Below the pieces are notes generated by a model that saw only the letters and a list, made by a program, of their open reading frames with translations, did not search any database and was not told where the DNA came from. A stretch of 64,000 nt of DNA from JAFNGF01 sp964567045. Lineage in GTDB: Bacteria; Planctomycetota; Phycisphaerae; Sedimentisphaerales; Anaerobacaceae. Within the stretch, counting starts at the first letter, position 1, and each line of letters begins with the position of its first letter. Location: NCBI GenBank assembly GCA_964567045.1, contig CAZMLE010000015.1, positions 3,183 to 67,182 of the forward strand. Reading direction: 5' to 3'. Positions 8,514 through 15,652 of this stretch are shown here, piece after piece. The position numbers and the translations under genes were made by a program.

Positions 8514-9044
8514 CTATTGCTCGCCTACAGCTTCGATATCGGCGGCGTCCTTTTTTCTGCCGGTCGCCCTTTTATTGGCGATGAAATCTGCGCGACTGAT
8601 GAAAAATACCGGCGTCTGGCCGTAACAGCCGGGGACTTTGCCGGCGTCCGCCTTTTCCCACGAGACTCCACTGGCTTTCGTAATGATGTCGATGCGTACG
8701 GGAGGAACGCCAAGCTGAATGACCTTGCCGGGCGTGGCGAAATCGTCCTCAGACAGATCCAGCGACCCGAAGCCAAACTCGTTTAGAGCGGCGAGAATCC
8801 GCTCGGCGTTTTCGCGGGCTGGCCTGACAAATAGGTCGATGTCGCCGGTCAGAATGAAGTGCTTGTCGTAATCCAGAGGACTATCGCCCAGCAATAATAG
8901 ATCGGCTGCCGTAGCAATCTGGTACGGGTCTTCTGCCGTTCCGCTGCCCCCGGCGTATTTGGCCTGGGTAGGTATGCCGATAAGGCAAACCGCGATAAGT
9001 AAGGGGATTATCCGCAGGATTCTGGAATCGTTCAGCGCCTCCAT
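8514..9044 (-). CDS. chimeric gene: GLUG-type secreted N-terminus fused to a nucleotidyltransferase C-terminus
   Basis: The start is ATG at 9044 with GGAGGA upstream. The first 28 residues are a signal peptide. Residues 29-74 (KYAGGSGTAEDPYQIATA, then HFILTGDIDL) match the N-terminus of planctomycete exported GLUG-repeat proteins. From TGDIDLFVRP onward the protein is a DUF6036/AbiEii-like nucleotidyltransferase, with AALNEFGFGSL, VIQLGVPPVRIDIIT and NKRATGRKKD. The two families share a DIDL string, and the join is exactly there. The nucleotidyltransferase half lacks its N-terminal helix and the GG/GS loop that precedes DxD. An exported half-nucleotidyltransferase is unlikely to work, so this is probably a recombination relic. 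Confidence 0.7.
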   Translation of the reverse strand: MEALNDSRILRIIPLLIAVCLIGIPTQAKYAGGSGTAEDPYQIATAADLLLLGDSPLDYDKHFILTGDIDLFVRPARENAERILAALNEFGFGSLDLSEDDFATPGKVIQLGVPPVRIDIITKASGVSWEKADAGKVPGCYGQTPVFFISRADFIANKRATGRKKDAADIEAVGEQ

Positions 9045-9218
9045 TTTTGTTCCTCCGCCCCCCGTGTACAATTCAAATCGAACCCACAAGATGCTCATTC
9101 CGTGGTTGTCGGTTCATATTATACCAGGTCCATTCTCTGCCGTCAATTATAAGACGTGAAAAACTGTCTGTGCCCCCACCCCCGCAGGTTCGCGTTTGTG
9201 AAGCAAACCGGCGGGGGG

Positions 9219-10433
9219 CTAAACACCTGATGCACTTGTTTGGTTCCGCCTCGTCGGGGCTAAGAAGTGCTCGAAAAACAGGTAAATTTGCTCGTTTGAT
9301 TCTGGAGTTGGCGTGTGACCTTTCCGGCTGGTCATGGCAACCCTGTTGGAATAGCCCAAGACCTTATTGACTGCAATCGTGTGATTGAGGGCTTTCCATC
9401 GCTCCGGCGGGTCTTCTGAGCCGCCAGAGACCAGGAACGGTCTGGGGGCCATCAAGGCATGCAACTCGTGCAGATCATGTCCCTGCTCAAGCAGGCTCTT
9501 GTATGGGCCTGTTCGAGGATTACTCTCGCTGGGAACGCCTCGCTGACGCTGCTTGTCGGGCCTGCCCTGAGCCAAGCCGAAGGGCTCATATCCCAGATAC
9601 CACGGCTCCCAGTAGTTCACATTAGGCCGGGTCTCATCAAAGACGATGCCGGGGTCTGACCAGACGGCGCAGGCGAACTTTTCATATAGACAAGATGTGA
9701 ACATTGCCCATTTGCCGCCGTAGGAATGGCCCACGATCCCGATGCGGACAGGGTCAACTTCAGGCCTGTTCGCCAGGCAGTTGCAGCAGTTGGCGGCCAC
9801 GTAGGCAAGCGCGGAAAGCGGCTGCAGCGGAGTTTGCCCTTGCCCGGCCTCATACAAGGGCTTGTATGGAGGTCGCAGGCTGCAAAAGTCCGGCGTTCCG
9901 ATCGACAGAGTGACGAACCCACGCCTGGTCAATTGCAGGCCGAAGTCCGTGAATTCTTTGCCCAGGCCGGCGCCGGTCTCGGCGTCATAGTAGACCACCA
10001 GTACCGCTGGAAACGGCCCTTCGCCGTTCGGAACAAGCAGATAGCCCCTTACTGTTTGCTGGTTCGGCGCTATCTCGATTGAAAGGCGATGCTGCGTGAA
10101 GCTGTCTCGCTGCTCCTTCGCCAGATATTCTATTTTCGGTTTGTCGATTAACGGAGGCCAAGACCCGATGAGCGTATGCCAGGTTTGCAGTATCTCTGCC
10201 CTACGTTTTTGCCAGTCCGCCGGCGTCTTAACAGGCGTGCCGTCATCGAATCTTAAGACCGGTCTGTAATCACTAAAGTCGTCAGTAAACTCTGGCGGAG
10301 GTCTGAAAAACGGTGCTATTTTCGCAGGGGGCTCTGCGATGTTACTATCTTGAGTTCTGCGCGGTTGACTGCACAAGCCCCCATGGCTCGATAGCAGCAG
10401 CATCAGGATGACAGCAGGCACAAATGTCTTCAT
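9219..10433 (-). CDS. secreted alpha/beta hydrolase, acetyl-xylan-esterase-like
   Basis: Start taken at the ATG that begins MKTFVPAVILMLLL, giving a clear signal peptide. Earlier in-frame starts exist, but no ribosome binding site separates them. The body is a dienelactone-hydrolase/acetyl-xylan-esterase type alpha/beta hydrolase. VRGYLLVPNGEGPFPAVLVV forms the early strands, the nucleophile elbow is GHSYGG, the acid region is FLVSGGSEDPPERW and the catalytic His is probably in KGHTPTPE near the C-terminus. Such enzymes deacetylate plant or algal polysaccharide. A segment encoding GLAQGRPDKQ looks like a dispersed DNA repeat read in frame. Confidence 0.8.
   Translation of the reverse strand: MKTFVPAVILMLLLSSHGGLCSQPRRTQDSNIAEPPAKIAPFFRPPPEFTDDFSDYRPVLRFDDGTPVKTPADWQKRRAEILQTWHTLIGSWPPLIDKPKIEYLAKEQRDSFTQHRLSIEIAPNQQTVRGYLLVPNGEGPFPAVLVVYYDAETGAGLGKEFTDFGLQLTRRGFVTLSIGTPDFCSLRPPYKPLYEAGQGQTPLQPLSALAYVAANCCNCLANRPEVDPVRIGIVGHSYGGKWAMFTSCLYEKFACAVWSDPGIVFDETRPNVNYWEPWYLGYEPFGLAQGRPDKQRQRGVPSESNPRTGPYKSLLEQGHDLHELHALMAPRPFLVSGGSEDPPERWKALNHTIAVNKVLGYSNRVAMTSRKGHTPTPESNEQIYLFFEHFLAPTRRNQTSASGV
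9556..9590 (-). repeat. in-frame dispersed repeat inside the hydrolase gene
   Basis: On the minus strand the text GAGCCCTTCGGCTTGGCTCA, followed by GGGCAGGC, is a common dispersed repeat in environmental genomes. Here it encodes EPFGLAQGRP, between the nucleophile and acid regions, where related hydrolases have a variable loop. Confidence 0.5.
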
Positions 10434-10526
10434 TCTTATGGCCATTGCCGGAGACTTTCTTATCAAAAGCAACAAGCACTATTGGCAATTGAAAATTGTA
10501 AATTGAAGATTGGAAATTGGCAATGG

Positions 10527-11324
10527 TCATCGGGCGAGCTGGGCGGGTCTCGGCGCCTGGTAATACCGCGCCATCGAGTCGCATAGTTGCTGCAGGACTT
10601 TTCGCCCGTCAGGATTTGCTTCTAATCCGACAAATTGCAGGCCCAGATGAATCGTTTTTTCATCTGTGCTAGGCAAGACCTCTCTGACCTTAGCATCGAG
10701 CGTTATAGTCTGGTCGATCGGAGTCTCTATCAACACCAACCTGACGAACTGGTTCTGCTCGAAATCCGGCCTTTCTGCAGCGTTGACCGCAATTTTTGCC
10801 CCTGCTTGCGAAATGTCGACAAGCTTTGCCTGCCAGTACCGTTCGGGCAGGCCTTTGTCATCGTTATTCTCAGGGCCCTTATGCCAAATCAAAGCCTTCG
10901 CCTCCAGTTTGCTGACGTCCAGGCGAAAGTAGCTTCTTCTTTCGACTTGTTCGCCGTTTTCGGCGTCCTGGAGTTTTATAGTCCCGCCTTGTTCGGCAGC
11001 TTCTGATGCCTCCAGGACGACCGCTGCTTTCTGAGCGTCCTGGAATATTCTGTCAAAACCGATGGCCTCAAATATGTCTCTTGTAATGGGAGCGACCTTG
11101 CAGAAAGCCAGACGGTGCCCCAGGCACGTCAGAGTTTTATGTAATTTCGTCAACTGACACAGAGTCAGGCATGTGACTCGTTCTACTCTGGAGAAATCCA
11201 GTATTACGTCAGAATCGGGTTTCTCATAGACGGTGTCTATCACGGTCTCTAATTCGTTGCTGGTGTGGGGTTCGCCCGGCAACTGTACGATAATAATATC
11301 GCCGGACCAACTTCGGACAGTCAT
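10527..11324 (-). CDS. STAS-PilZ domain protein
   Basis: The start is ATG at 11324 (MTVRSWSG) with GGAG eight bases upstream; a TTG ten codons earlier is less likely. Residues 1-105 are a STAS/anti-sigma-antagonist fold (DVILDFSRVERVTCLTLCQL). The usual phosphorylatable Ser position is not clear. Residues 130-250 are a PilZ domain with ERRSYFR (RxxxR) and DISQAGAKI (D/NxSxxG), the two motifs that bind cyclic-di-GMP. The protein probably couples a c-di-GMP signal to a partner-switch module. No diguanylate cyclase is in the window. Confidence 0.85.
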   Translation of the reverse strand: MTVRSWSGDIIIVQLPGEPHTSNELETVIDTVYEKPDSDVILDFSRVERVTCLTLCQLTKLHKTLTCLGHRLAFCKVAPITRDIFEAIGFDRIFQDAQKAAVVLEASEAAEQGGTIKLQDAENGEQVERRSYFRLDVSKLEAKALIWHKGPENNDDKGLPERYWQAKLVDISQAGAKIAVNAAERPDFEQNQFVRLVLIETPIDQTITLDAKVREVLPSTDEKTIHLGLQFVGLEANPDGRKVLQQLCDSMARYYQAPRPAQLAR

Positions 11325-11438
11325 TTTCAGATCTCCATAAAAGCTAAAGGACAATCCCCAAGGATTAGACTTATTGATTGTTATCGGTCAGATTAGGGTG
11401 CGACTTCAGCACTTTCGCCCGCGGCCCCCCTTCTTGCT

Positions 11439-11482
11439 CCCCGCGTACGCGGGGACAAGTTTACCCCTGCGCACGCAGGGGC
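11439..11482. repeat. two adjacent GC-rich palindromes
   Basis: CCCCGCGTACGCGGGG at 11439-11454 is a perfect palindrome. CCCCTGCGCACGCAGGGG at 11465-11482 is a second one with a two-base centre. The first type recurs inside the SagB/DJ-1 gene at 18581. They sit between the divergent STAS-PilZ gene and tRNA-Glu. Confidence 0.8.
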
Positions 11483-11615
11483 AAGAAAGCAGGGGGATCG
11501 GTTGACTTGCAGTTCAATATCGTTATACTACAGCCTCGTGAGTGCTCTAATGCATCGCCAAGTGTTTGCTCCTGGCGAAACGAGATACGAAATACGAGCG
11601 ACGATATACGAAGCC

Positions 11616-11688
11616 GCCCCCATCGTCTAGTGGCTTAGGATACCGGGTTCTCATCCCGGCGACAGGGGTTCGACTCCCCTTGGGGGTA
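11616..11688 (+). tRNA. tRNA-Glu (CTC)
   Basis: The acceptor GCCCCCA pairs with TGGGGGT (one G-T pair at the end). The anticodon stem CCGGG/CCCGG encloses TTCTCAT (anticodon CTC). The T arm is AGGGG-TTCGACT-CCCCT and the discriminator is A. It lies just upstream of tadA. Confidence 0.93.
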
Positions 11689-11729
11689 TTTTTTATTGAA
11701 TATTGATGATTGATTATTGACTTTTTCGG

Positions 11730-12236
11730 ATGCGGCTTTTGGTGAGCGATGAAGCGGGCAAATCCGTGTTGGGTGACACTGATGAGCGGTTCATGCGGCT
11801 GGCGCTCGATCAGGCTAAGATCGCGGAGGAAAATGGCGATGTGCCTATAGGAGCGGTTATCGTTTACCAAAACCAGATAATCGGCAAGGCATACAACCAA
11901 AGAGAGCAGCTCAAAGACCCTACCGCCCACGCGGAAATAATTGCTCTGACCCAGGCGGCAGCGGCGCTTCAAAGCTGGCGATTGACCGGCTGTACAATGT
12001 ATGTCACTTTAGAGCCCTGCCCGATGTGTGCCGGTGCGCTGGTGCTGGCACGAATCGACCGGCTGGTCTACGGCTGCGATGACCCAAAGACAGGCGCGTG
12101 CAAAAGCCTGTATAACATCGTACAAGATGAAAGACTCAACCACCGCCTTGAAGTGACATCAGGAGTCTTGGCCCAGGAGTGCAGCAACCTGCTGCAAGGT
12201 TTCTTTCAGCACCGCCGAAGCGAAGATAGTCAGTAA
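11730..12236 (+). CDS. tadA: tRNA-specific adenosine deaminase TadA
   Basis: The protein converts A34 to inosine in the anticodon wobble position, classically of tRNA-Arg(ACG). The zinc and proton-shuttle motif HAE (H67, E69) and PCPMC (C97, C100) are present, with GDVPIGAVIV at the N-terminus of the cytidine-deaminase fold. The length (168 residues) is normal. The first 18 residues before DERFMRLAL are not family-like, and no ribosome binding site precedes the ATG, so a later start is possible. It lies 41 bases after tRNA-Glu. Confidence 0.93.
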   Translation: MRLLVSDEAGKSVLGDTDERFMRLALDQAKIAEENGDVPIGAVIVYQNQIIGKAYNQREQLKDPTAHAEIIALTQAAAALQSWRLTGCTMYVTLEPCPMCAGALVLARIDRLVYGCDDPKTGACKSLYNIVQDERLNHRLEVTSGVLAQECSNLLQGFFQHRRSEDSQ

Positions 12237-12331
12237 GGGATAGCGTAGAGCGTACAGCGTGTAGCGGATAGAACCTTTCGTCCATCGTCCATCATCGAGC
12301 GTCCCTCGTTACTCGGTGCCCGTGAGACAGC

Positions 12332-12868
12332 TCACGTACTTTTTCGTGGAGGGAGTGGCACAAGCATTGAGACCATCCTGCGATACCGCTGGTAAACATC
12401 GCCGAAATCTCTCAGCAGGCGTTTTTCTTCGACCGTCTTGAGATAAATGGACGCGCCGACAGACAGGGCGGCCACCAGACCCAGACAAATCGCAGAGTTG
12501 AAAAAGACAGCCACAGCAAGATAAGACGAAAGCGCACCAAACATCATCGGGTTTCGCGTGTAGCGATATGGCCCACTGGTTACCAGATGCTGCGACCGGG
12601 GGCTGATTTGTGTCCCAAACCAATCAGCAGGGCCTCCTTTGCCGACAAAAAACAGCCAAAGGTTGGACCATACCACGAATATGATTCCGACACCAGCGAT
12701 GAGTAATGAAATCACTGTGCGAAGCCCGGCTCCGGCAATGAGATTAATGGGCAAGTATCGGTCAAGGCTCGTTGAGATAAGATATAACCCGAGTGGGATG
12801 CCGACCACAAATATACTAAAGCCGGTAAGATACCCAACGATATGTCTCAGGACTATCTGCTGCTTCAT
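12332..12868 (-). CDS. isoprenylcysteine carboxyl methyltransferase-like membrane protein (ICMT/PEMT family)
   Basis: The 178-residue membrane protein has four to five helices. The family signature is GPYRYTRNPMMFGAL near residue 97, followed by EEKRLLRDFGDVYQRYRRMV at the C-terminus, which forms the SAM-binding pocket. Bacterial members methylate unknown lipids or small molecules. It runs in the same direction as the following two membrane-protein genes, so the three may form a transcription unit. Confidence 0.82.
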   Translation of the reverse strand: MKQQIVLRHIVGYLTGFSIFVVGIPLGLYLISTSLDRYLPINLIAGAGLRTVISLLIAGVGIIFVVWSNLWLFFVGKGGPADWFGTQISPRSQHLVTSGPYRYTRNPMMFGALSSYLAVAVFFNSAICLGLVAALSVGASIYLKTVEEKRLLRDFGDVYQRYRRMVSMLVPLPPRKST

Positions 12869-12892
12869 AACTTGGCCTGCCCAGGCAAAACT

Positions 12893-13315
12893 CTATCGTC
12901 TTCGCCGAATTCCCCTGGCGATGCGATTACTCAATATGAGGATGATTGTGCCGAAGGCCATATTGATTGGCCCTTCCCAAAGGCTCCACCACAGCGGCAT
13001 ACCTTCGACAAAGTCAACAACTAAAAGCATCACGCCAAAGACGATAATCGCCACGCCAAGAAAGCGTAGTATCAGTCGATGTCGTGGCAGGTCAAATGAG
13101 ACTACCCACAAAAGCGCACCGAGCAGGGCATAAAACGCCGACGTTGACCGGGCAAGGTATCCGACTATCGGCTCGGCTGGTAGTTGACCTAAGCCCAGCC
13201 ACTTGTGGATAGCGTTCATCCAGGAATAGGGCATAAAAACAGCAACCAGGGCGAGAAGTGCAACGCTGCCAATAACTCGCAAGAACAACTTGAAGAAACG
13301 CTCTTGATTTGTCAT
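12893..13315 (-). CDS. small integral membrane protein
   Basis: The 140-residue protein has four predicted helices (about residues 14-30, 52-73, 82-103 and 112-130) and an Arg-rich C-terminus (RIARGIRRRR), consistent with a cytoplasmic tail. Its ATG overlaps the stop of the upstream gene by four bases (13312-13315), so translation is coupled. No known family is recognised. Position 24 bases ahead of the ICMT-like gene suggests a shared transcript. Confidence 0.7.
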   Translation of the reverse strand: MTNQERFFKLFLRVIGSVALLALVAVFMPYSWMNAIHKWLGLGQLPAEPIVGYLARSTSAFYALLGALLWVVSFDLPRHRLILRFLGVAIIVFGVMLLVVDFVEGMPLWWSLWEGPINMAFGTIILILSNRIARGIRRRR

Positions 13316-13770
13316 CTTCGACGATCTCCACGCTGTTGAAGCTTGCGTAGTGCCGGTGAAGAAAATTTTCCATCGCTGGGTTCAACTTTATCCAAAATAT
13401 GAAGCGATTCCTCGGAGAATGCATAACGAAAGCCCGCATCTGTATAGGTCCGCGCAACTCGTAGAGCTCGTAGATGTGTATCCGGCAATCGTTCGGCGTG
13501 AAATTCGCCGCGTCTATCGAGACCCGCACAACTTAATTGTATGATCGAGTCGTTAAGCGCATTTTCGATGGCAGCAGCAGCATCTTCTATACGTCCGGTA
13601 CGGATTAGTGCCAGGCGGTTGATGTGCTGAATCAACCAACTACCGTTGGCATCCAATATGTAGTTCTTCATCTGGGAACCGCAATATGCGGCGCCGAAAA
13701 GGAAGCCAATACAGCTTCCAATACAAGTACAGATGATTGCCACTACCAGAATAGATGCACGCTTAGACAT
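13312..13770 (-). CDS. hypothetical membrane-anchored protein
   Basis: The start is preceded by TAGGAGG at good spacing. One N-terminal membrane helix (residues 6-30) is followed by about 120 soluble, helical residues containing GRIEDAAAAIENALND. The C-terminus is basic. No family is recognised. It is the first gene of the coupled unit that continues with the small membrane protein and the ICMT-like methyltransferase. Confidence 0.68.
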   Translation of the reverse strand: MSKRASILVVAIICTCIGSCIGFLFGAAYCGSQMKNYILDANGSWLIQHINRLALIRTGRIEDAAAAIENALNDSIIQLSCAGLDRRGEFHAERLPDTHLRALRVARTYTDAGFRYAFSEESLHILDKVEPSDGKFSSPALRKLQQRGDRRR

Positions 13771-13826
13771 GATGGCGCCTCCTAACCATTGCTTATAGGG
13801 TTTCCGTATAACGAATAGGATAATGT

Positions 13827-14018
13827 CTAACCGATCCGGCCGTTTTCGTTGATGTCGGTTCCGTGAAGCTCCTCGAGCTTTTTGACCAGTTCGCGCAATG
13901 TGTTCTGCGTCAATTTCAGTTGATCTTCGAGAGCTTGCACCCGGTCCTCAATAGAATCGGATTTGCGATAGTGACCATACATCAGGCCGGTCTGTACGAT
14001 TTCCCAAAGAACGCCCAT
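13827..14018 (-). CDS. short coiled-coil protein
   Basis: The 63-residue product has a GAGGTG ribosome binding site. Residues 22-50 form an evident coiled coil (SIEDRVQALEDQLKLTQNTL, continuing with RELVKKLEEL). The N-terminus (MGVLWEIVQTGLMYGHY) is weakly hydrophobic. Comparable tiny proteins are common in planctomycetes, but I cannot assign a role. Confidence 0.6.
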   Translation of the reverse strand: MGVLWEIVQTGLMYGHYRKSDSIEDRVQALEDQLKLTQNTLRELVKKLEELHGTDINENGRIG

Positions 14019-14065
14019 TTTTCACCTCGATTTATTGTCGCTGTTTCAAATCAACTATCACGGTT

Positions 14066-14087
14066 GGTGGGCTGAAGCCCACCCTAC
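14066..14087 (-). repeat. REP-like hairpin with CTAC foot
   Basis: GGTGGGCT-GA-AGCCCACC followed by CTAC. On the minus strand it begins with GTAG, the same foot as in the RAYT-associated hairpins at 53-57 kb but with a different stem. Confidence 0.75.
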
Positions 14088-14235
14088 AATTGTTCCGCCC
14101 GGATCAACGTTGTCAATCCCGCTCGTGCCGGTGATATTATGGCCGGGAGTGCCGAGAAAAGCAAGGAATCTTCGTCGGTCGTTCGTCGTATTGCGTCGTG
14201 CGGGAGGGCGGAGACCTATTCTGGCAGCACAGTGG

Positions 14236-14255
14236 ATTCCCGCTTGCGCGGGAAT
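14236..14255. repeat. 20-base palindromic repeat
   Basis: ATTCCCGC-TTGC-GCGGGAAT is an eight-base-pair stem with a four-base loop. It is of a kind widely dispersed in bacterial intergenic DNA. It lies just past the end of the DUF6768 gene and could serve as a transcription stop for it, although no T run follows. Confidence 0.7.
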
Positions 14256-14280
14256 GACACGATGGCTCGGCCAACTTGAG

Positions 14281-14640
14281 TTATTTACTTTTTACCGTCT
14301 CGGCCAATTCGGCGATGCGAAGCTCCAGTCTCTTTATTTCTCGCTTGATGCTGTGTTTGTGGACCATCTCCCAGGCAAAAACTTTCATGAAGCCAATAGC
14401 CAGGACGCATGGGACGAAGATGGCAGCATACATAATTTGCAGTTGCGTCTCGTCGGTCTCGAAGAACTGGATGGCGCTATACACAGCCCCAGCGAAGAAG
14501 ATGATCCCCCATATCCAGACCACAACGGCGGTGGACCACATTTTCCTGCTGTAGAAATCCCTTGCCATAGACAGTATGCTGTCTTCTTTTGAGTCGTCAT
14601 AGGTATCTTCGAGTATTTTTTTTATATCTTCCTCGTTCAT
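14281..14640 (-). CDS. DUF6768-like membrane protein
   Basis: The 119-residue product has a GGAG ribosome binding site. The N-terminus is acidic (MNEEDIKKILEDTYDD), two membrane helices follow (about residues 36-57 and 70-92), and the C-terminus is a coiled coil (IKREIKRLELRIAELAETV). This architecture matches the planctomycete DUF6768 family, which is usually encoded right after an ECF sigma factor. It starts 18 bases downstream of the sigma gene's true end. It may act as an anti-sigma or membrane tether; that role is inferred only from position. Confidence 0.75.
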   Translation of the reverse strand: MNEEDIKKILEDTYDDSKEDSILSMARDFYSRKMWSTAVVVWIWGIIFFAGAVYSAIQFFETDETQLQIMYAAIFVPCVLAIGFMKVFAWEMVHKHSIKREIKRLELRIAELAETVKSK

Positions 14641-14658
14641 TTTATTTCTCCTTCATTC

Positions 14659-15188
14659 TTATTCGAAATGTTGTTGCCAAAGTTCTTTAAGTTCTTTTCT
14701 TGCATTGGCCAGCCGCGACTTAACAGTGCCACCTGGAATCTTTAAAGCTATGCTTATCTCGGAAACACTAAGCCGTTCAAAATAATAAAGATAAAGAACA
14801 GCTCTTTTTCTGATGTCTAATTTTCCCAACAGCTCTTTAACTTCGATATCCTTTTTTCCCTGTGTTGATGACCTTGAACTTCTTCGATACTGATATGTTT
14901 TACAGCTTTGTCTTTTTTTATCCAGTCGATTGACTTGTTTGTTGTTATTCTATAAGCCCATGCCTTGAAATTTGCAGGGTCGTTCAATTTTCTCAAACCT
15001 TTTATGATGCCGAGCCAGCTTTGCTGAGTAATGTCCCACGCTGCCTGGTTGTCTGAGGTCAACCTAAAAGCATGCTGCCAAAGACGTTTTTGCCATCGGC
15101 CGACAAGTTCTTCCATGGCCTTGACATCGCCATCCTGGGCATCCATAACCAGCAACTGGTCTTCAATATTTGAAAGTTCGTTTTTCAC
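14659..15188 (-). CDS. ECF-type RNA polymerase sigma factor, frameshifted
   Basis: The first frame (GTG start at 15188) encodes sigma region 2: VMDAQDGDVKAMEELVGRW, AAWDITQQSWLGIIKGL and FKAWAYRITTNKSIDWI. It then hits a stop at about 14817. Region 4 continues in the minus-one frame from about 14855: VKELLGKLDIRKRAVLYLYY, then LSVSEISIALKIPGGTVKSR, ending at 14659. The change of frame falls at a run of six A residues on the coding strand (14852-14857). One extra A, or a minus-one slip on AAA-AAG, restores a normal sigma factor of about 175 residues. This can be a sequencing error, a pseudogene, or slippage. It is followed by the DUF6768 gene. Confidence 0.8.
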
Positions 15189-15366
15189 TTACTTTATTAG
15201 TCTTAAATTCGGCCTGGATGGTTCATTTTGGTTCATAAAAAAGTGTAGTTACTGCGGCTCAAAAACCAATTGTAAAAATGCTTATTTATTGGTATATACT
15301 TAAAAAAGGCCAAAGATAAAAGACTAAAAACTAAATTCTAATAACCAGCGACTATTGACCAATAAT

Positions 15367-15455
15367 GGAGAGGTGTCCGAGTGGCCGAAGGAGCACGCTT
15401 GGAAAGCGTGTGTCCCGATTAATCGGGACCGCGGGTTCGAATCCCGCCCTCTCCG
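15367..15455 (+). tRNA. tRNA-Ser (GGA)
   Basis: The acceptor GGAGAGG pairs with CCTCTCC. The anticodon stem CACGC/GCGTG encloses TTGGAAA (anticodon GGA). A long variable arm (GTCCCGATT-AATCGGGAC) marks a class II tRNA, and the T arm is GCGGG-TTCGAAT-CCCGC. The discriminator is G, as usual for serine tRNA. Confidence 0.94.
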
Positions 15456-15566
15456 TTATGAACGAGGTGAATAACGGAAGGGAGCAGCACAACTGCTTGT
15501 GCTGCGTCGGGATGAGAAGGGTTTGGCGATGTCCTTTGGACCGACAAACCCCTGGCCCGAAAGGGG

Positions 15567-15582
15567 AATCCCACCCTCTCCG
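15567..15582 (+). repeat. partial duplication of the tRNA-Ser 3' end
   Basis: AATCCCACCCTCTCCG repeats 15440-15455 of tRNA-Ser with one mismatch, 127 bases downstream. Duplicated tRNA 3' ends are the usual trace of integrase-mediated insertion, but only 111 bases lie between the copies and no integrase is present, so it may be an excision scar or chance. Confidence 0.55.
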
Positions 15583-15652
15583 ATTTTATAAGGGCACAGG
15601 AGAATAAGTACGTTATCTTTTGCGTGCCCCTTGTCAGTAGGAGGTCCATTCG

